Origin: Mycobacterium numidiamassiliense
Lineage (GTDB): Bacteria > Actinomycetota > Actinomycetes > Mycobacteriales > Mycobacteriaceae
Direction: 5' to 3'
Length of the DNA stretch: 64,000 nucleotides
NCBI RefSeq assembly: GCF_900157365.1
Contig: NZ_FUEZ01000004.1
Location: 2,095,066-2,159,065, forward strand
Positions within the stretch are counted from its first letter, which is position 1; each line of letters begins with the position of its first letter. Position numbers and translations under genes: made by a program. Below the pieces are notes generated by a model. It was not told where the DNA came from. It ran no database searches and saw only the letters and a program-made list of their open reading frames with translations. Positions 24,370 to 36,395 of the stretch are shown in pieces.

Positions 24370-25760
24370 CAGCTATCGATGTGCGGCTCGGCCCCGTCGG
24401 ATGCCCGGGCGAACTCGGCACGCATCGCCTCGGCGTAGCGCAGGATGGACCTGCGGGCGACGTCGGTGCCAGGGTAAGCGACCACCAACTGCGTCCTGTC
24501 GTGCATCCGGTTGACCCACATGCATACGGTCTCCGACAGCCGATTATCACCCCATATGCCGACACGCAGACCGTCAAAGCTCTCGCCGAAAGGCAGCTTT
24601 CGGATGTCGATGTAGGACAGCATCGGGACGGGACGGTCCGGCACCTCGATGGAATCCGACGATTGGCCGGGTGTCTCCAGTAGGTGATAGAACGGCACAG
24701 CACCGAGGACGGTGTTCGAGTCGAAGGATGCCTGAGCGGCGTTGGCTACCTGGGCGAATGACGCGCCGGCTGTGGGAATCATCAACGGGACGAAACTGGC
24801 CAGCCAACCGACCGTAATGGCGTGGGCGCAGTCTCGCCGGTTGTCGAATGGCGTGAGTCCGAAGTAGGTTGCGGCGCCGGTCAACCTGTGCTCGGCTAGG
24901 GCGGCGCAGGCGAACACGCCACCGCTGAAGCGCGCGCCCGCGGCGCGGCACGTCGCTTCGAACCGTCGGCCCTGGTCCGCATCGATCAGGTCGAACACGT
25001 CGATCGCTCCCGGCGTATCCGCGGTCGCCTCGCCCAGTTCGAGGGGGAACTTCGGCAACGCCCCCTTGTTCGCGGCGAGGAAGGCCCGCCACGACTGGAT
25101 CTCGGGTGACTCTTCATTCAAGCTCGCGGTGTACGCGCGCTGATTCGCGCTGTATTCACGATGGCTGGTCACGGGTTTGTGTTCAATCTGCGCGCTCTGC
25201 AGCGCGGTGAAGTATGCCGTCTGGATGTCGAGAAAGATCACACCGGCCGACATTCCGTCGGCACGCAAGTGATCGATGGCGATGTAGACGGTGAACCGAT
25301 CGTCGCCCTGGATGATTCCGAAGGTAAAACAGTCCCACTGGAGCGGATCGGGCGTGTCGAGAAGCAATTTGCGGATCTCGGCTGGAGTCATCGTGCCGAG
25401 ACCCGTTGGCGCCAAAGTGATGTCCCCGGGGTCGGTGATGACGTAGCGGAGAATCTCGTTATCGTAGAAGGCAAACCGGTCGTGGTAGGTGTCGTGCCGC
25501 CGCACATGGCTATTCACCGCGTTTGTCATCGCATCGATATCGCAGATGCCGTTGATCTCCCAGGCGCCAATGCACAACCGCGGGATATCGCGGCCGCGGC
25601 TGACCTGGCGACGATAGTAATTGAGATGCTGTGACTGCTGATAACTCACCGGGGCGGGGTGAAATTCCGCTTCGGCGGCGCGGGCGTAGGTTTTCGGCGT
25701 GGGATACCAGCACACGACGTCGCCCTGTGCTGACCAATCGCCGACCGTTCCTAGGAACAT
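24369..25760 (-). CDS. PapA1/PapA3-like polyketide-associated acyltransferase
   Basis: A 463-aa acyltransferase. The catalytic motif HLRADG is at H164-D168-G169. The N-terminus (VGDWSAQGDVVCWYPTP) and RRHDTYHDRF, WDCFTFGIIQ, ATYFGLTPFDNR segments align with PapA1/PapA3 of M. tuberculosis, which acylate trehalose in sulfolipid and polyacyltrehalose synthesis. The ATG at 25760 follows a strong AAAGGAGGTG (25777-25768), fixing the start. It is the promoter-proximal gene of a four-gene operon. No polyketide synthase is in the window, so its acyl donor is unknown. Confidence 0.88.
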   Translation of the reverse strand: MFLGTVGDWSAQGDVVCWYPTPKTYARAAEAEFHPAPVSYQQSQHLNYYRRQVSRGRDIPRLCIGAWEINGICDIDAMTNAVNSHVRRHDTYHDRFAFYDNEILRYVITDPGDITLAPTGLGTMTPAEIRKLLLDTPDPLQWDCFTFGIIQGDDRFTVYIAIDHLRADGMSAGVIFLDIQTAYFTALQSAQIEHKPVTSHREYSANQRAYTASLNEESPEIQSWRAFLAANKGALPKFPLELGEATADTPGAIDVFDLIDADQGRRFEATCRAAGARFSGGVFACAALAEHRLTGAATYFGLTPFDNRRDCAHAITVGWLASFVPLMIPTAGASFAQVANAAQASFDSNTVLGAVPFYHLLETPGQSSDSIEVPDRPVPMLSYIDIRKLPFGESFDGLRVGIWGDNRLSETVCMWVNRMHDRTQLVVAYPGTDVARRSILRYAEAMRAEFARASDGAEPHIDS

Positions 25761-26134
25761 TCGCCTACACCTCCTTTCAATGGCGCCGCCAGTCCCGAAG
25801 ACCCTAGCGCCACGGCGCACAGGTCGCTGAGTGACGCTGGGAGCGAGGGAAGTCGTGCTGCCCAGGCCCGGGGCCGGTGTCGCGTTGCTAGCTGCGTCGG
25901 CCAATGCGCACGAGACTTTAGCCTCGCACTGGTTTAGGGGCCATCGTGCGCGTTGTCACCGAGCATAAATGGCTCGCTGACTGTTCGTCGCGAAACCATT
26001 GAATTCCGTTCTCAGTCTGAGATCCATGCAGGAATGCCGATAAGACCATTCGTTTGCCGCGTCCGCTGAGGGGCCCGACTTTCTAGGCTAAAAGGGTCTC
26101 CTGTGGCGGTCCGGCGGTGCGGCCCGCCGATTGA
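25761..26134. other. Intergenic region between the PapA operon and the cyclase gene
   Basis: These 374 bases hold no supportable ORF. The part next to 25760 carries the papA ribosome binding site and presumably the promoter of the operon. The stretch 25920-26090 is less GC-rich than its surroundings and shows no clear hairpin or operator that I can defend. Confidence 0.6.
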
Positions 26135-27739
26135 CTAGCTGGGCCAGGCCAGGCGGGTCGGATGGTCATGCCCACGCAATGTCACCGTGTCACCCAAAGA
26201 CCAACGAACACGCTCGCTTTCGCTTGCACCTTGCACGGTGCACTCGGTCGCGAGTGTTCGAGCTGGGTGCGACTTAGCCAACTCGCACAGCCGCGCTGCC
26301 TCGTTGACCGGTTCGCCGATCACGGTGTATTCGAACCGCTCCTTGGCGCCGACGTTACCGGCGACGACCTGGCCGGCCGCCACGCCAATACCGGCCTCGA
26401 GTTCCGGCATCTCGGCTGCCAGCCGGTCGCTGATGGCGCGTGCCGCGGCGAGCGCATCGTCTTCCGGGCACTCCAGGTGGTTCGGGGCGCCGAAGATCGC
26501 AAGTGACGCGTCGCCTTCGAACTTGTTGACCAGTCCGTGGTTTCGATCGACTTCGTCGACGACGATCGAAAAGAACTTGTTGAGGACCTGAACGACGTCG
26601 GCAGGCCGTTGACTGGTCACCAGCTGCGTGGAGCCGACGATGTCGATGAACACGACGGCGACATGCCGTTCTTCTCCGCCCAATTTCGGGCGGTCGCGTT
26701 CTGCGGCCAGGGCGACTTCGCGCCCGACGTGGCGGCCGAACAGATCTCGCACGCGCTCGCGCTCACGCAGGCCGTCGACCATCGAGTTGAACCCACGCTG
26801 CAGCTCGCCGAGCTCGGTCCCGTCGAACACCACCAAATCGCCGCGCAGGTCGCCCTGCTCGACGCGTTTGAGTGCGGCCCGGACGACGCGGACCGGCGTT
26901 GCGGTCAGCCAGGACAGGATCCACATCAGAACGAAGCCGAAGAACAGCGCCGCACTCGACACGATCAGCACCGCCACACTCAGCTGGGTCTCGGTCAGGT
27001 TTCCCAACACCAAAGCGAAGAACGCGATGAGCGCGATGCCGAGAACCGGCACACCGGAGCCCAGCAGCCACACGGTCAGGGTCCGGCCCATGATGCCCGG
27101 TGCCAGCCGGCGGGGGGCTTGTCCGGCTTCGAGTGCCTGTGCGGCCACCGGCCGCAGGGCGAATTCGGTAAACAGGTAGCAGAAGGTGGCCACCAGGATG
27201 CCGCAGAAGCCAACGGAGAAACCGACGATCGGGATGAACAGCTCGTTGGCCAGCCCATAGAGCGTGGTCAACAACGCCGTCCCGACGCCCCAGAGGAAGA
27301 GCACTCCGAGCGCCAGGTGGAACGGGGCCAGGAACGTTTTGCGTTCGTCGCCCAGCGTGGGTTTGTGCTCTTCGATCGCCCAGCGCAGCGCGGCCACCGT
27401 CTGTCGGGTGATCCAGTAAGCCCCAAGGGCGAGCGCGACGGCCACGTATGCGGGCCCCACCCCGAAGGTGATCCACCGCGGCGCGTCGCTGAAGATGCTT
27501 GGGGTCGGCAAGGCGACGGTCAGCAGTAGCAGCGCGACGCCGATTCCGACCAGGTTCGTCGCCAGGATGAACACGGTCAGAATGAGCTGAATGCGAACCC
27601 GCCGGCGGCTCTGGCTTTCCGTGACCCGCCCGAGCAGCCAGGACCCGTACGCGGGGGTCTCGTCCAGCCGCCCGCTCTGACGGGTCACCGTCTCGAGCAC
27701 CCGCCCCAAGCGTTGTGCCACGCTCTTATTGGCCGACAT
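26135..27739 (-). CDS. Class III adenylyl cyclase with membrane and HAMP domains
   Basis: A 534-aa signalling enzyme. About six membrane helices lie between residues 48 and 290, followed by a HAMP linker ([19 protein letters not shown]...[20 protein letters not shown]) and a C-terminal catalytic domain with metal-binding Asp in [10 protein letters not shown] and in [14 protein letters not shown]. It matches Rv1318c-Rv1320c of M. tuberculosis, where three such genes stand in tandem; only one is present here. It makes cAMP from ATP; the stimulus sensed by the membrane part is unknown. Confidence 0.92.
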   Translation of the reverse strand: MSANKSVAQRLGRVLETVTRQSGRLDETPAYGSWLLGRVTESQSRRRVRIQLILTVFILATNLVGIGVALLLLTVALPTPSIFSDAPRWITFGVGPAYVAVALALGAYWITRQTVAALRWAIEEHKPTLGDERKTFLAPFHLALGVLFLWGVGTALLTTLYGLANELFIPIVGFSVGFCGILVATFCYLFTEFALRPVAAQALEAGQAPRRLAPGIMGRTLTVWLLGSGVPVLGIALIAFFALVLGNLTETQLSVAVLIVSSAALFFGFVLMWILSWLTATPVRVVRAALKRVEQGDLRGDLVVFDGTELGELQRGFNSMVDGLRERERVRDLFGRHVGREVALAAERDRPKLGGEERHVAVVFIDIVGSTQLVTSQRPADVVQVLNKFFSIVVDEVDRNHGLVNKFEGDASLAIFGAPNHLECPEDDALAAARAISDRLAAEMPELEAGIGVAAGQVVAGNVGAKERFEYTVIGEPVNEAARLCELAKSHPARTLATECTVQGASESERVRWSLGDTVTLRGHDHPTRLAWPS

Positions 27740-27775
27740 GGTGGCGCCAGCCTAATTCGTCTACGACGCTCTAAG

Positions 27776-28456
27776 GTGAGTCGGGTGCGTCTAGTGATCG
27801 CCCAGTGCACCGTCGACTACGTAGGGCGGCTCACCGCGCATCTGCCGTCGGCGCGCAGGTTGTTGCTGTTCAAGGCCGACGGGTCGGTGAGCGTGCACGC
27901 CGACGACCGTGCCTACAAACCGTTGAACTGGATGAGTCCGCCGTGCTGGCTCGCCGAAGACCTCAACGGGCCGGCGCCGATATGGGTGGTCGAGAACAAG
28001 GCGGGCGAACAGCTGCGCATCACCGTCGAGGAGATCGAGCACGACTCCAGCCACGACCTGGGTGTCGACCCGGGGTTGGTCAAGGACGGTGTGGAGGCCC
28101 ACCTGCAGGCACTGCTCGCCGAACACGTCCAGCTGCTGGGTGAGGGATACAGCTTGGTGCGCCGCGAGTACATGACCGCGATCGGGCCCGTCGATCTGCT
28201 GTGCCGCGACGAACACGGCGGTTCGGTCGCCGTGGAGATCAAGCGGCGCGGTGAGATCGACGGCGTGGAGCAACTCACCCGCTATCTCGAGTTACTCAAC
28301 CGCGACAGCGTTCTCGCGCCGGTCAAGGGCGTGTTCGCGGCGCAGCAGATTAAACCGCAGGCACGTACCTTAGCCACCGATCGCGGAATTCGTTGTCTCA
28401 CACTGGATTACGACAAGATGCGGGGAATGGACAGCGACGAGTACCGGCTGTTCTGA
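27776..28456 (+). CDS. nucS: Mismatch-specific endonuclease NucS/EndoMS
   Basis: A 226-aa nuclease that cuts both strands at mismatches and replaces the missing MutS/MutL system in actinobacteria. [29 protein letters not shown] holds the PD-(D/E)XK catalytic residues (Asp, Glu, Lys), and the N-terminal beta domain ([27 protein letters not shown]) is near-identical to M. tuberculosis Rv1321. The start is GTG 27776 ([10 protein letters not shown]), giving the same 226-aa length. It is divergent from the cyclase gene. Confidence 0.96.
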   Translation: MSRVRLVIAQCTVDYVGRLTAHLPSARRLLLFKADGSVSVHADDRAYKPLNWMSPPCWLAEDLNGPAPIWVVENKAGEQLRITVEEIEHDSSHDLGVDPGLVKDGVEAHLQALLAEHVQLLGEGYSLVRREYMTAIGPVDLLCRDEHGGSVAVEIKRRGEIDGVEQLTRYLELLNRDSVLAPVKGVFAAQQIKPQARTLATDRGIRCLTLDYDKMRGMDSDEYRLF

Positions 28457-28478
28457 TTCGCCCGATTAGACTGGGCGC

Positions 28479-28772
28479 ATGGCTCGGCGCCGCACACCGC
28501 CCCGGCAAAGGTCGGCCTCGTTGTCGGGCGTTTTGCATCGGGTGGAAACGGGACCCGACGGCTACGAGTACGAAGTGCGCGCGGTCGCTGGTGCCCGGGC
28601 CATCAAGACCTACCGATGCCCGGGCTGCGATCATGAAATCCGTTCCGGCACCGCGCATGTGGTGGTATGGCCGGCCGATTCGCCGCACAGCGGCGTGGAC
28701 GAGCGGCGGCACTGGCACACACCGTGCTGGGCCAATCGGGCAAGCCGGGGCCCGACCAGGAAATGGTCTTGA
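28479..28772 (+). CDS. Small zinc-ribbon-like protein (Rv1322 type)
   Basis: A 97-aa basic protein with YRCPGCDHEI and RHWHTPCW, giving a CxxC plus H/C set that could hold one zinc ion. The rest is Arg-rich, suggesting nucleic-acid contact. It lies 22 bp after nucS in the same direction, as Rv1322 does in M. tuberculosis, so the two are probably co-transcribed. Function unknown; a link to NucS is only positional. Confidence 0.8.
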   Translation: MARRRTPPRQRSASLSGVLHRVETGPDGYEYEVRAVAGARAIKTYRCPGCDHEIRSGTAHVVVWPADSPHSGVDERRHWHTPCWANRASRGPTRKWS

Positions 28773-28785
28773 GGGCTGGACGCTG

Positions 28786-29241
28786 TCAGGAAGCCGGCTC
28801 GACCAGCTCGATCAGCACCCCGCCTGCGTCCTTGGGGTGGATGAAGTTGATTCGCGAGTTTGCTGTACCGCGCCGGGCTGTCTCGTAGACGAGCCGCACG
28901 CCCTGCTCATGAAGCTGGTCGCAGATCGTGTCCAGATCGCTGACCCGGACGGCCATCTGTTGGATGCCCGGTCCGCGCTTGTCCATGAACTTCGCGATCG
29001 TCGACGTTTCGTCGAGCGGGGCCATGAGCTGCAGCTGCGCGCTGGTGCCGGGCACGGCGAGCATCGCCTCACGGATGCCCTGATCGTCGTTGACTTCCTC
29101 GTGCACCAGGATCATGCCGAGGTGGTCGTGATACCAGGCGATGGAGGCGTCCAGGTCGGTGACCGCGATGCCGACGTGGTCGAGGCCGGTCACCAAAGAG
29201 GTAGCCAGGAGGTGACGGGCGTCAACGTGATCGGTCGTCAT
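28786..29241 (-). CDS. mce: Methylmalonyl-CoA epimerase
   Basis: A 151-aa vicinal-oxygen-chelate protein that interconverts (R)- and (S)-methylmalonyl-CoA in propionyl-CoA metabolism. LDHVGIAVTDLD begins the first betaalphabetabetabeta unit with its metal-binding His, and IQQMAVRVSDLD begins the second; INFIHPKDAGGVLIELVEPAS ends with the metal-binding Glu. The start MTTDHVDARHL (29241) matches Rv1322A. It is divergent from fadA4 over an 81-bp gap. Confidence 0.92.
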   Translation of the reverse strand: MTTDHVDARHLLATSLVTGLDHVGIAVTDLDASIAWYHDHLGMILVHEEVNDDQGIREAMLAVPGTSAQLQLMAPLDETSTIAKFMDKRGPGIQQMAVRVSDLDTICDQLHEQGVRLVYETARRGTANSRINFIHPKDAGGVLIELVEPAS

Positions 29242-29322
29242 CACATAAAGGTAACCTGGCGGCAAAGATTGCGCTTCTCGGGGAGGCCGAATTGGCCGCC
29301 GGCGCACGTCTAGGAGGTAGTC

Positions 29323-30504
29323 ATGACGACGTCGGTGATCGTTGCTGGAGCGCGGACCCCGATCGGCAAATTGATGGGTTCGCTGAAGGATTTCTCGGCC
29401 AGCGATCTGGGTGCCATCGCGATCGCCGGCGCGCTGGAGAAGGCCAACGTCGATGCCTCGCTGGTCGAATACGTGATCATGGGCCAGGTGCTGACCGCGG
29501 GCGCGGGCCAGATGCCGGCCCGGCAGGCCGCGGTGGCGGCCGGCATCGGCTGGGACGTCCCGGCGCTGACGATCAACAAGATGTGCCTGTCCGGAATTGA
29601 CGCCATTGCCCTAGCTGACCAGCTCATTCGTGCCGGAGAGTTCGACGTGGTGGTGGCCGGTGGGCAGGAATCCATGACGAAGGCCCCACACCTGTTGATG
29701 GACAGCCGTGCCGGCTACAAGTACGGCGACGTCACGGTGGTGGACCACATGGCCTACGACGGCCTGCACGACGTGTTCACCGACCAGCCGATGGGCGCGC
29801 TCACCGAGCAGCGCAACGACGTGGACAAGTTCACCCGCGCCGAGCAGGACGAGTTCGCTGCGCGGTCGCACCAGAAGGCCGCCGCGGCGTGGAAGGACGG
29901 GGTTTTCACCGACGAGGTGGTAGCTGTGAACATTCCGCAGCGCAAGGGTGATCCGCTGCAATTCACCCAGGACGAGGGTATCCGCGCAAACACCACCGCG
30001 GAGTCGCTGGCCGGCCTCAAGCCCGCGTTTCGCCGCGACGGCACCATCACCGCGGGGTCGGCCTCGCAGATCTCCGATGGCGCCGCCGCGGTGCTGGTGA
30101 TGAACAAGGAGAAAGCCCAGGAGCTTGGGCTGACCTGGCTCGCTGAGATCGGCGCGCACGGCGTGGTCGCCGGCCCGGACTCGACGCTGCAGTCGCAGCC
30201 TGCCAACGCAATCAAGAAGGCACTCGGCCGTGAGGGCATCTCGGTTGACCAACTCGACGTCGTAGAGATCAACGAGGCGTTCGCCGCGGTGGCGCTGGCC
30301 TCGACACGTGAGCTGGGCGTCGCCCCCGAGATCGTCAACGTCAACGGCGGTGCGATCGCGGTCGGGCATCCGATCGGCATGTCGGGGGCCAGGATCACGC
30401 TGCATGTCGCTCTGGAGCTGGCCCGGCGCGGCTCCGGCTACGGCGTCGCCGCGCTGTGCGGTGCCGGTGGTCAGGGTGATGCGCTGATTTTGCGCGCGGG
30501 GTAG
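29323..30504 (+). CDS. fadA4: Acetyl-CoA acetyltransferase (thiolase)
   Basis: A 393-aa thiolase joining two acetyl-CoA or cleaving acetoacetyl-CoA. The nucleophile is C88 ([10 protein letters not shown]); the His of [10 protein letters not shown] and the Cys of [10 protein letters not shown] complete the active site. GGAGGT precedes the ATG. It matches Rv1323 (389 aa) in sequence and in its placement next to methylmalonyl-CoA epimerase. Confidence 0.95.
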   Translation: MTTSVIVAGARTPIGKLMGSLKDFSASDLGAIAIAGALEKANVDASLVEYVIMGQVLTAGAGQMPARQAAVAAGIGWDVPALTINKMCLSGIDAIALADQLIRAGEFDVVVAGGQESMTKAPHLLMDSRAGYKYGDVTVVDHMAYDGLHDVFTDQPMGALTEQRNDVDKFTRAEQDEFAARSHQKAAAAWKDGVFTDEVVAVNIPQRKGDPLQFTQDEGIRANTTAESLAGLKPAFRRDGTITAGSASQISDGAAAVLVMNKEKAQELGLTWLAEIGAHGVVAGPDSTLQSQPANAIKKALGREGISVDQLDVVEINEAFAAVALASTRELGVAPEIVNVNGGAIAVGHPIGMSGARITLHVALELARRGSGYGVAALCGAGGQGDALILRAG

Positions 30505-30678
30505 CCGGCGCCGTTTCCGTCGGCGTTGCTCACACGCGATGTTCGTGTGCCGTTGTGATTTTGGTCATAAGTCCTGTTTACCGGCCAGTACGGTCGCAAT
30601 TTGCGCCAGCCCTGCTCCCGCGTAGGCCCGGCGCCACCGGGTGGATCGACGCCCGGCGCGCATGACAAACTTGACGAC

Positions 30679-31605
30679 GTGACGCGTCCGCGATCTTCAA
30701 TCGGGCCCGCGCTGGCCGCCGGCGCAGTCGACTTGTCCGGCCTCAAGCAGCGAGCCCAGCAGACCCCGTCGGCGGGTGGCCCCGCAGGCGGTGCGTCCCC
30801 GCCGGCACCGGGTGCCCCGGGGGTTGTCGAGGTCACCGAGGCGAACTTCGAGAACGACGTCCTGGTCCGGTCCGAAGAGGTGCCGGTCGTGGTGGCGTTG
30901 TGGTCGCCGCGCAGCGAGGCATGCATCCAGCTACTCGACACGCTGGCCGGCCTGGCCGCCGAAGACAACGGCGCGTGGTCGCTGGCGACGGTCAACGTCG
31001 ACGTGGCACCCGGGGTGGCCCAGGCCTTCCGCGTCGACGCGGTCCCGACGGTGGTGGCTTTGGCTGCGGGACAGCCGTTGTCGAGCTTCCAGGGCGTCCA
31101 GCCCGGCGATCAACTGCGTCGCTGGCTGGATCAGATTCTCTCGGCCACGGCCGGCAAGCTAACGGGCTCAAGCGGTTCCGCGGAAGCGGTCGAAGTCGAC
31201 CCGGTGCTGACCGCCGCCCGCCAGCATCTCGAGGACGGCGACTTCGACGCGGCGAAGCAGTCGTATGAGGCGATCTTGGAGACTGATCCGGGCAGCGTCG
31301 AGGCCAAGGGCGCGATCCGGCAGATCGACTTTCTCACCCGCGCAACCACGCAGCGCCCCGATGCCGTCGCGGTTGCCGATGCCGCACCCGGGGATATCGA
31401 AGCCGCTTTCGCGGCGGCCGATGTGCAAATCCTCAACCAGGATGTAAGCGCGGCATTCGACCGGCTTATCGCGTTGGTGCGCAGCACATCTGGCGATGAA
31501 CGCACTTCGGTGCGTACCCGGCTGATCGAGCTTTTCGAACTCTTCGATCCGGCCGATCCCGAGGTCGTGGTCGGCCGACGAAATCTCGCCAACGCGCTGT
31601 ACTAG
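30679..31605 (+). CDS. CnoX/YbbN-like thioredoxin-fold TPR protein
   Basis: A 308-aa protein with a thioredoxin domain (about residues 50-155; VPVVVALWSPRSEACIQLLDTLAG, VDAVPTVVAL) and a helical TPR-like C-terminal half ending RRNLANALY. The redox CxxC is absent: the site reads SPRSEAC, one cysteine only, as in E. coli CnoX/YbbN (SERSQHC), a chaperedoxin that binds unfolded proteins. It corresponds to Rv1324, annotated as a possible thioredoxin. A Pro/Ala/Gly-rich stretch precedes the fold. The start is GTG 30679. Its stop codon overlaps a 35-bp repeat array. Confidence 0.88.
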   Translation: MTRPRSSIGPALAAGAVDLSGLKQRAQQTPSAGGPAGGASPPAPGAPGVVEVTEANFENDVLVRSEEVPVVVALWSPRSEACIQLLDTLAGLAAEDNGAWSLATVNVDVAPGVAQAFRVDAVPTVVALAAGQPLSSFQGVQPGDQLRRWLDQILSATAGKLTGSSGSAEAVEVDPVLTAARQHLEDGDFDAAKQSYEAILETDPGSVEAKGAIRQIDFLTRATTQRPDAVAVADAAPGDIEAAFAAADVQILNQDVSAAFDRLIALVRSTSGDERTSVRTRLIELFELFDPADPEVVVGRRNLANALY

Positions 31606-31776
31606 GCCGGCTCCAGCCACAGGGCGGCGCTTGTGTTGAGGCCGGCTCCAGCCACAGGGCGGCGCTTGTGTTGAGGCCGGCTCCAGCCACAGGGCGGCGC
31701 TTGTGTTGAGGCCGGCTCCAGCCACAGGGCGGCGCTTGTGTTTAGGCCGGCTCCAGCCACAGGGCGGCGCTTGTGT

Positions 31777-31804
<28 letters not shown>
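31604..31804. repeat. 35-bp tandem repeat array, 5 full units plus a partial
   Basis: Unit starts are at 31604, 31639, 31674, 31709, 31744 and 31779, exactly 35 bp apart; each begins AGGCCGGCTCCAGCCACAGG. The sixth copy keeps the first 26 bases and is the 3' coding end of glgB. Units 1-3 end in TTG, units 4-5 in TTT, the only variation. The array fills the whole space between two convergent genes: the upstream stop codon uses the first two bases of unit 1 and the glgB stop lies at the unit 5/6 junction. It probably grew by slippage from the glgB end and should be a variable-number locus. Confidence 0.97.
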
Positions 31805-33981
<2,177 letters not shown>

Positions 33982-34005
33982 GCGTGTTTCCCCTTCCGGG
34001 CCCTG

Positions 34006-36102
34006 TTACCTCCTGCGCAGCAACGTGGGTCGAGATTCTGGTGGTATGAGTGGCATGTTGATGACGTGTGCGACCGCGTGGCCTGGATCGATGCGAACGT
34101 AATTCGACTGCCCCCATTGGAATTCGTGGCCGGTTATCTCATCGCGCACCCAAAAGCGCTCGTATGGCTCCATACCCAGTGCGGCCATGTCTAACCACAC
34201 TGTCGCTTCCTCGGGCCCGAAGGCGTTCAGCGTGACCACCACCAGCACGCAATCGCCGGTGGCCGGGTCGAACTTGCTGTAGGCGAGCAGCGCGTCGTTG
34301 TCGACGCCGTGGAAATGAATGGTGCGCAGCTGCTGCAGCGCGGGATGTACTCGGCGAATCGCGTTGAGCTGCTTGATGAACGGCTCGAGCGACCTGCCCT
34401 CGGCGACTGCGGCCGCGTAGTCGCGGGGCCGCAGTTCGTACTTCTCGGAGTTGAGGTACTCCTCGCTGCCCTCGCGCACGGCCCGGTGCTCGAACAGCTC
34501 GTAACCCGAGTACACGCCCCAGGCCGGACTCATGGTCGCGGCCAGCACCGCGCGGATGGCGAACATGCCCGGCCCGTTGTGCTGCAGTGAGGCGTGCAGG
34601 ATGTCGGGAGTGTTGACGAACAGGTTCGGCCGACGGAAGTCGGCGAGTGCGGCGATGTCGTTGCCGAACTCGGTGAGCTCCCACTTCGCGGTGCGCCAGG
34701 TGAAGTAGCTGTAGGACTGGGTGAAGCCGAGTTTGGCCAGCCCGTACTGGCGGGCCGGCGGCGTGAACGCCTCGGACAGGAAAAGCACGTCGGGATGGGT
34801 GTCTTTGACCTGGCCGATCAACCACGCCCAGAAGTCGGGCGGCTTGGTGTGCGGGTTGTCGACGCGAAAGAACTTGATGCCGTGGTCAATCCAGTGCCGG
34901 ACAACGCGCAGCACTTCGTCGTAGAGCCCCGCGGGATCGTTGTCGAAGTTCAGCGGATAGATGTCCTGATATTTCTTCGGCGGATTCTCCGCGTAAGCGA
35001 TGGTCCCGTCCGGCAATTCGGTGAACCACTGGCGGTGATCGCGCGCCCACGGATGATCGGGTGCACATTGCAGCGCCAGGTCCAGGGCGACCTCCATACC
35101 CAGATCACGCGCCGCTGCCACGAAGTCGTCGAAATCGTCGATGGTGCCCAGGTTCGGATGCACAGCATCGTGGCCACCCTCGTCGCTGCCGATCGCCCAC
35201 GGGGATCCCACATCCCCGGGGACGGCGGTCGGAGAGTTGTTGCGGCCCTTGCGATGCACCTTGCCGATCGGGTGGATCGGGGGCAGGTACACGACGTCGA
35301 ATCCCATGTCGGCGATGCGCGGAAGATCCGCGGCCGCCGTGGCGAAGGTGCCGTGCACCGCGTTGCCGTCGGCGTCCCAGCCACCGGTCGAGCGCGGGAA
35401 CATCTCGTACCACGAGCCGAAGCGGGCCAGCGGCCGATCCACCCAGACACCGAACTGCTCGCCGCGGGTGACGATCTCCCGCAGTGGATAGACGCCGAGC
35501 AACTCGTCGATCTCGGGCGCCAGCGCCAATGCGGTGCGCGTCACGGGATCCCCGGGGGTGCGCAAGGCCGCAGCGGCGGCGAGCAGCGGTTGGCGACCGG
35601 CCCGCGGCACACCCATGGCGGCGCGATCGAACAAGGCGGCGCCGACCAGCAGGTCGTTGGACAGTTCGGTCTCGCCCTGGCCGGCGTCCAGCTTGGCCAC
35701 CAGCCCGTGCCGCCAGGTATGAATCGGGTCACCCCACCCGTCGACCCGGAAGGTCCACAGACCGACCCGGTCGGGCGTGAACTGACCGTGGAAGACGTAG
35801 GGTTCCAGGCCCATCGTCATGGGCAGCGCCAGCGGCTTGACCCGCTCGGGGGAACTGGTCGCCGGCGCGGACGCCAGCCGTTCGGGCGCCTGCACCGCCT
35901 TGATCCGGCGGGTCTCGGTCACCTGCGGATAGTGCGCTCCAAGGTAGCGCACCACCAGGGTCGCCGCGACGGCATCATGGCCTTCGCGCCATACCGCGGC
36001 GCTGACCGGGACTACCTCACCGACCACCGCTTTGGCGGGATATGTGCCGCAGGAAACGACAGGCTGGACGTTATCGATCTCGACACGACCGGGCACCACC
36101 AC
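34006..36102 (-). CDS. glgE: Maltose-1-phosphate maltosyltransferase GlgE
   Basis: A 698-aa GH13_3 enzyme extending alpha-glucan with maltosyl units from maltose-1-phosphate. [18 protein letters not shown] contains the nucleophile Asp, [32 protein letters not shown] the general acid Glu, and [31 protein letters not shown] the later barrel motifs. Compared with M. tuberculosis GlgE, which begins MSGR...[13 protein letters not shown] as recalled, the frame before VPGRVEID is shifted: [12 protein letters not shown] can be read in another frame at 36131-36096. The start given (GTG 36102) is therefore uncertain. Confidence 0.93.
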   Translation of the reverse strand: MVVPGRVEIDNVQPVVSCGTYPAKAVVGEVVPVSAAVWREGHDAVAATLVVRYLGAHYPQVTETRRIKAVQAPERLASAPATSSPERVKPLALPMTMGLEPYVFHGQFTPDRVGLWTFRVDGWGDPIHTWRHGLVAKLDAGQGETELSNDLLVGAALFDRAAMGVPRAGRQPLLAAAAALRTPGDPVTRTALALAPEIDELLGVYPLREIVTRGEQFGVWVDRPLARFGSWYEMFPRSTGGWDADGNAVHGTFATAAADLPRIADMGFDVVYLPPIHPIGKVHRKGRNNSPTAVPGDVGSPWAIGSDEGGHDAVHPNLGTIDDFDDFVAAARDLGMEVALDLALQCAPDHPWARDHRQWFTELPDGTIAYAENPPKKYQDIYPLNFDNDPAGLYDEVLRVVRHWIDHGIKFFRVDNPHTKPPDFWAWLIGQVKDTHPDVLFLSEAFTPPARQYGLAKLGFTQSYSYFTWRTAKWELTEFGNDIAALADFRRPNLFVNTPDILHASLQHNGPGMFAIRAVLAATMSPAWGVYSGYELFEHRAVREGSEEYLNSEKYELRPRDYAAAVAEGRSLEPFIKQLNAIRRVHPALQQLRTIHFHGVDNDALLAYSKFDPATGDCVLVVVTLNAFGPEEATVWLDMAALGMEPYERFWVRDEITGHEFQWGQSNYVRIDPGHAVAHVINMPLIPPESRPTLLRRR

Positions 36103-36268
36103 TCCGTTTCGTCCGATTGTTTGCGGCCAGACCGCGGTGTGCTGCTTCGCGGATTGCCTCTCGTCTTTCGAAACTTCCTCTTGTGGGGAATTTTCTCAGC
36201 GGGGCGGCATCTTTGCGGCCCCAACAACTACCCGGTACCCACCCTAGTGGCTGGCCACACACCGCAGG

Positions 36269-36352
36269 GCGAACGGCCAGTCTGACTACGCCACCCTTCA
36301 ATGGCGAACTGCCAGTCTGACCACGCCACCCTTCAATGGCGAACGGCCAGTC
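36269..36352. repeat. Second 35-bp tandem repeat, about 2.4 units
   Basis: Units start at 36269, 36304 and 36339; the first two are full (beginning GCGAACGGCCAGTCTGACTA and GCGAACTGCCAGTCTGACCA, two mismatches) and the third keeps only about 14 bases. They lie between the divergent glgE and glgP genes. The unit sequence is unrelated to the 31604 array, although the period is also 35 bp. Confidence 0.9.
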
Positions 36353-36395
36353 CGTCGGCCTGCGAGCCGCGCGATCCTCAGTAAGGTAGGCATGT

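Noticed and set aside
26537-27529. Plus-strand ORF of 330 aa opposite the cyclase gene
   Set aside because: Low-complexity His/Gln/Asp-rich antisense translation, no homology features, no ribosome binding site.
34594-36285. Plus-strand ORF of 563 aa opposite glgE
   Set aside because: It is antisense to a conserved GH13 enzyme; its composition is typical of a shadow frame.
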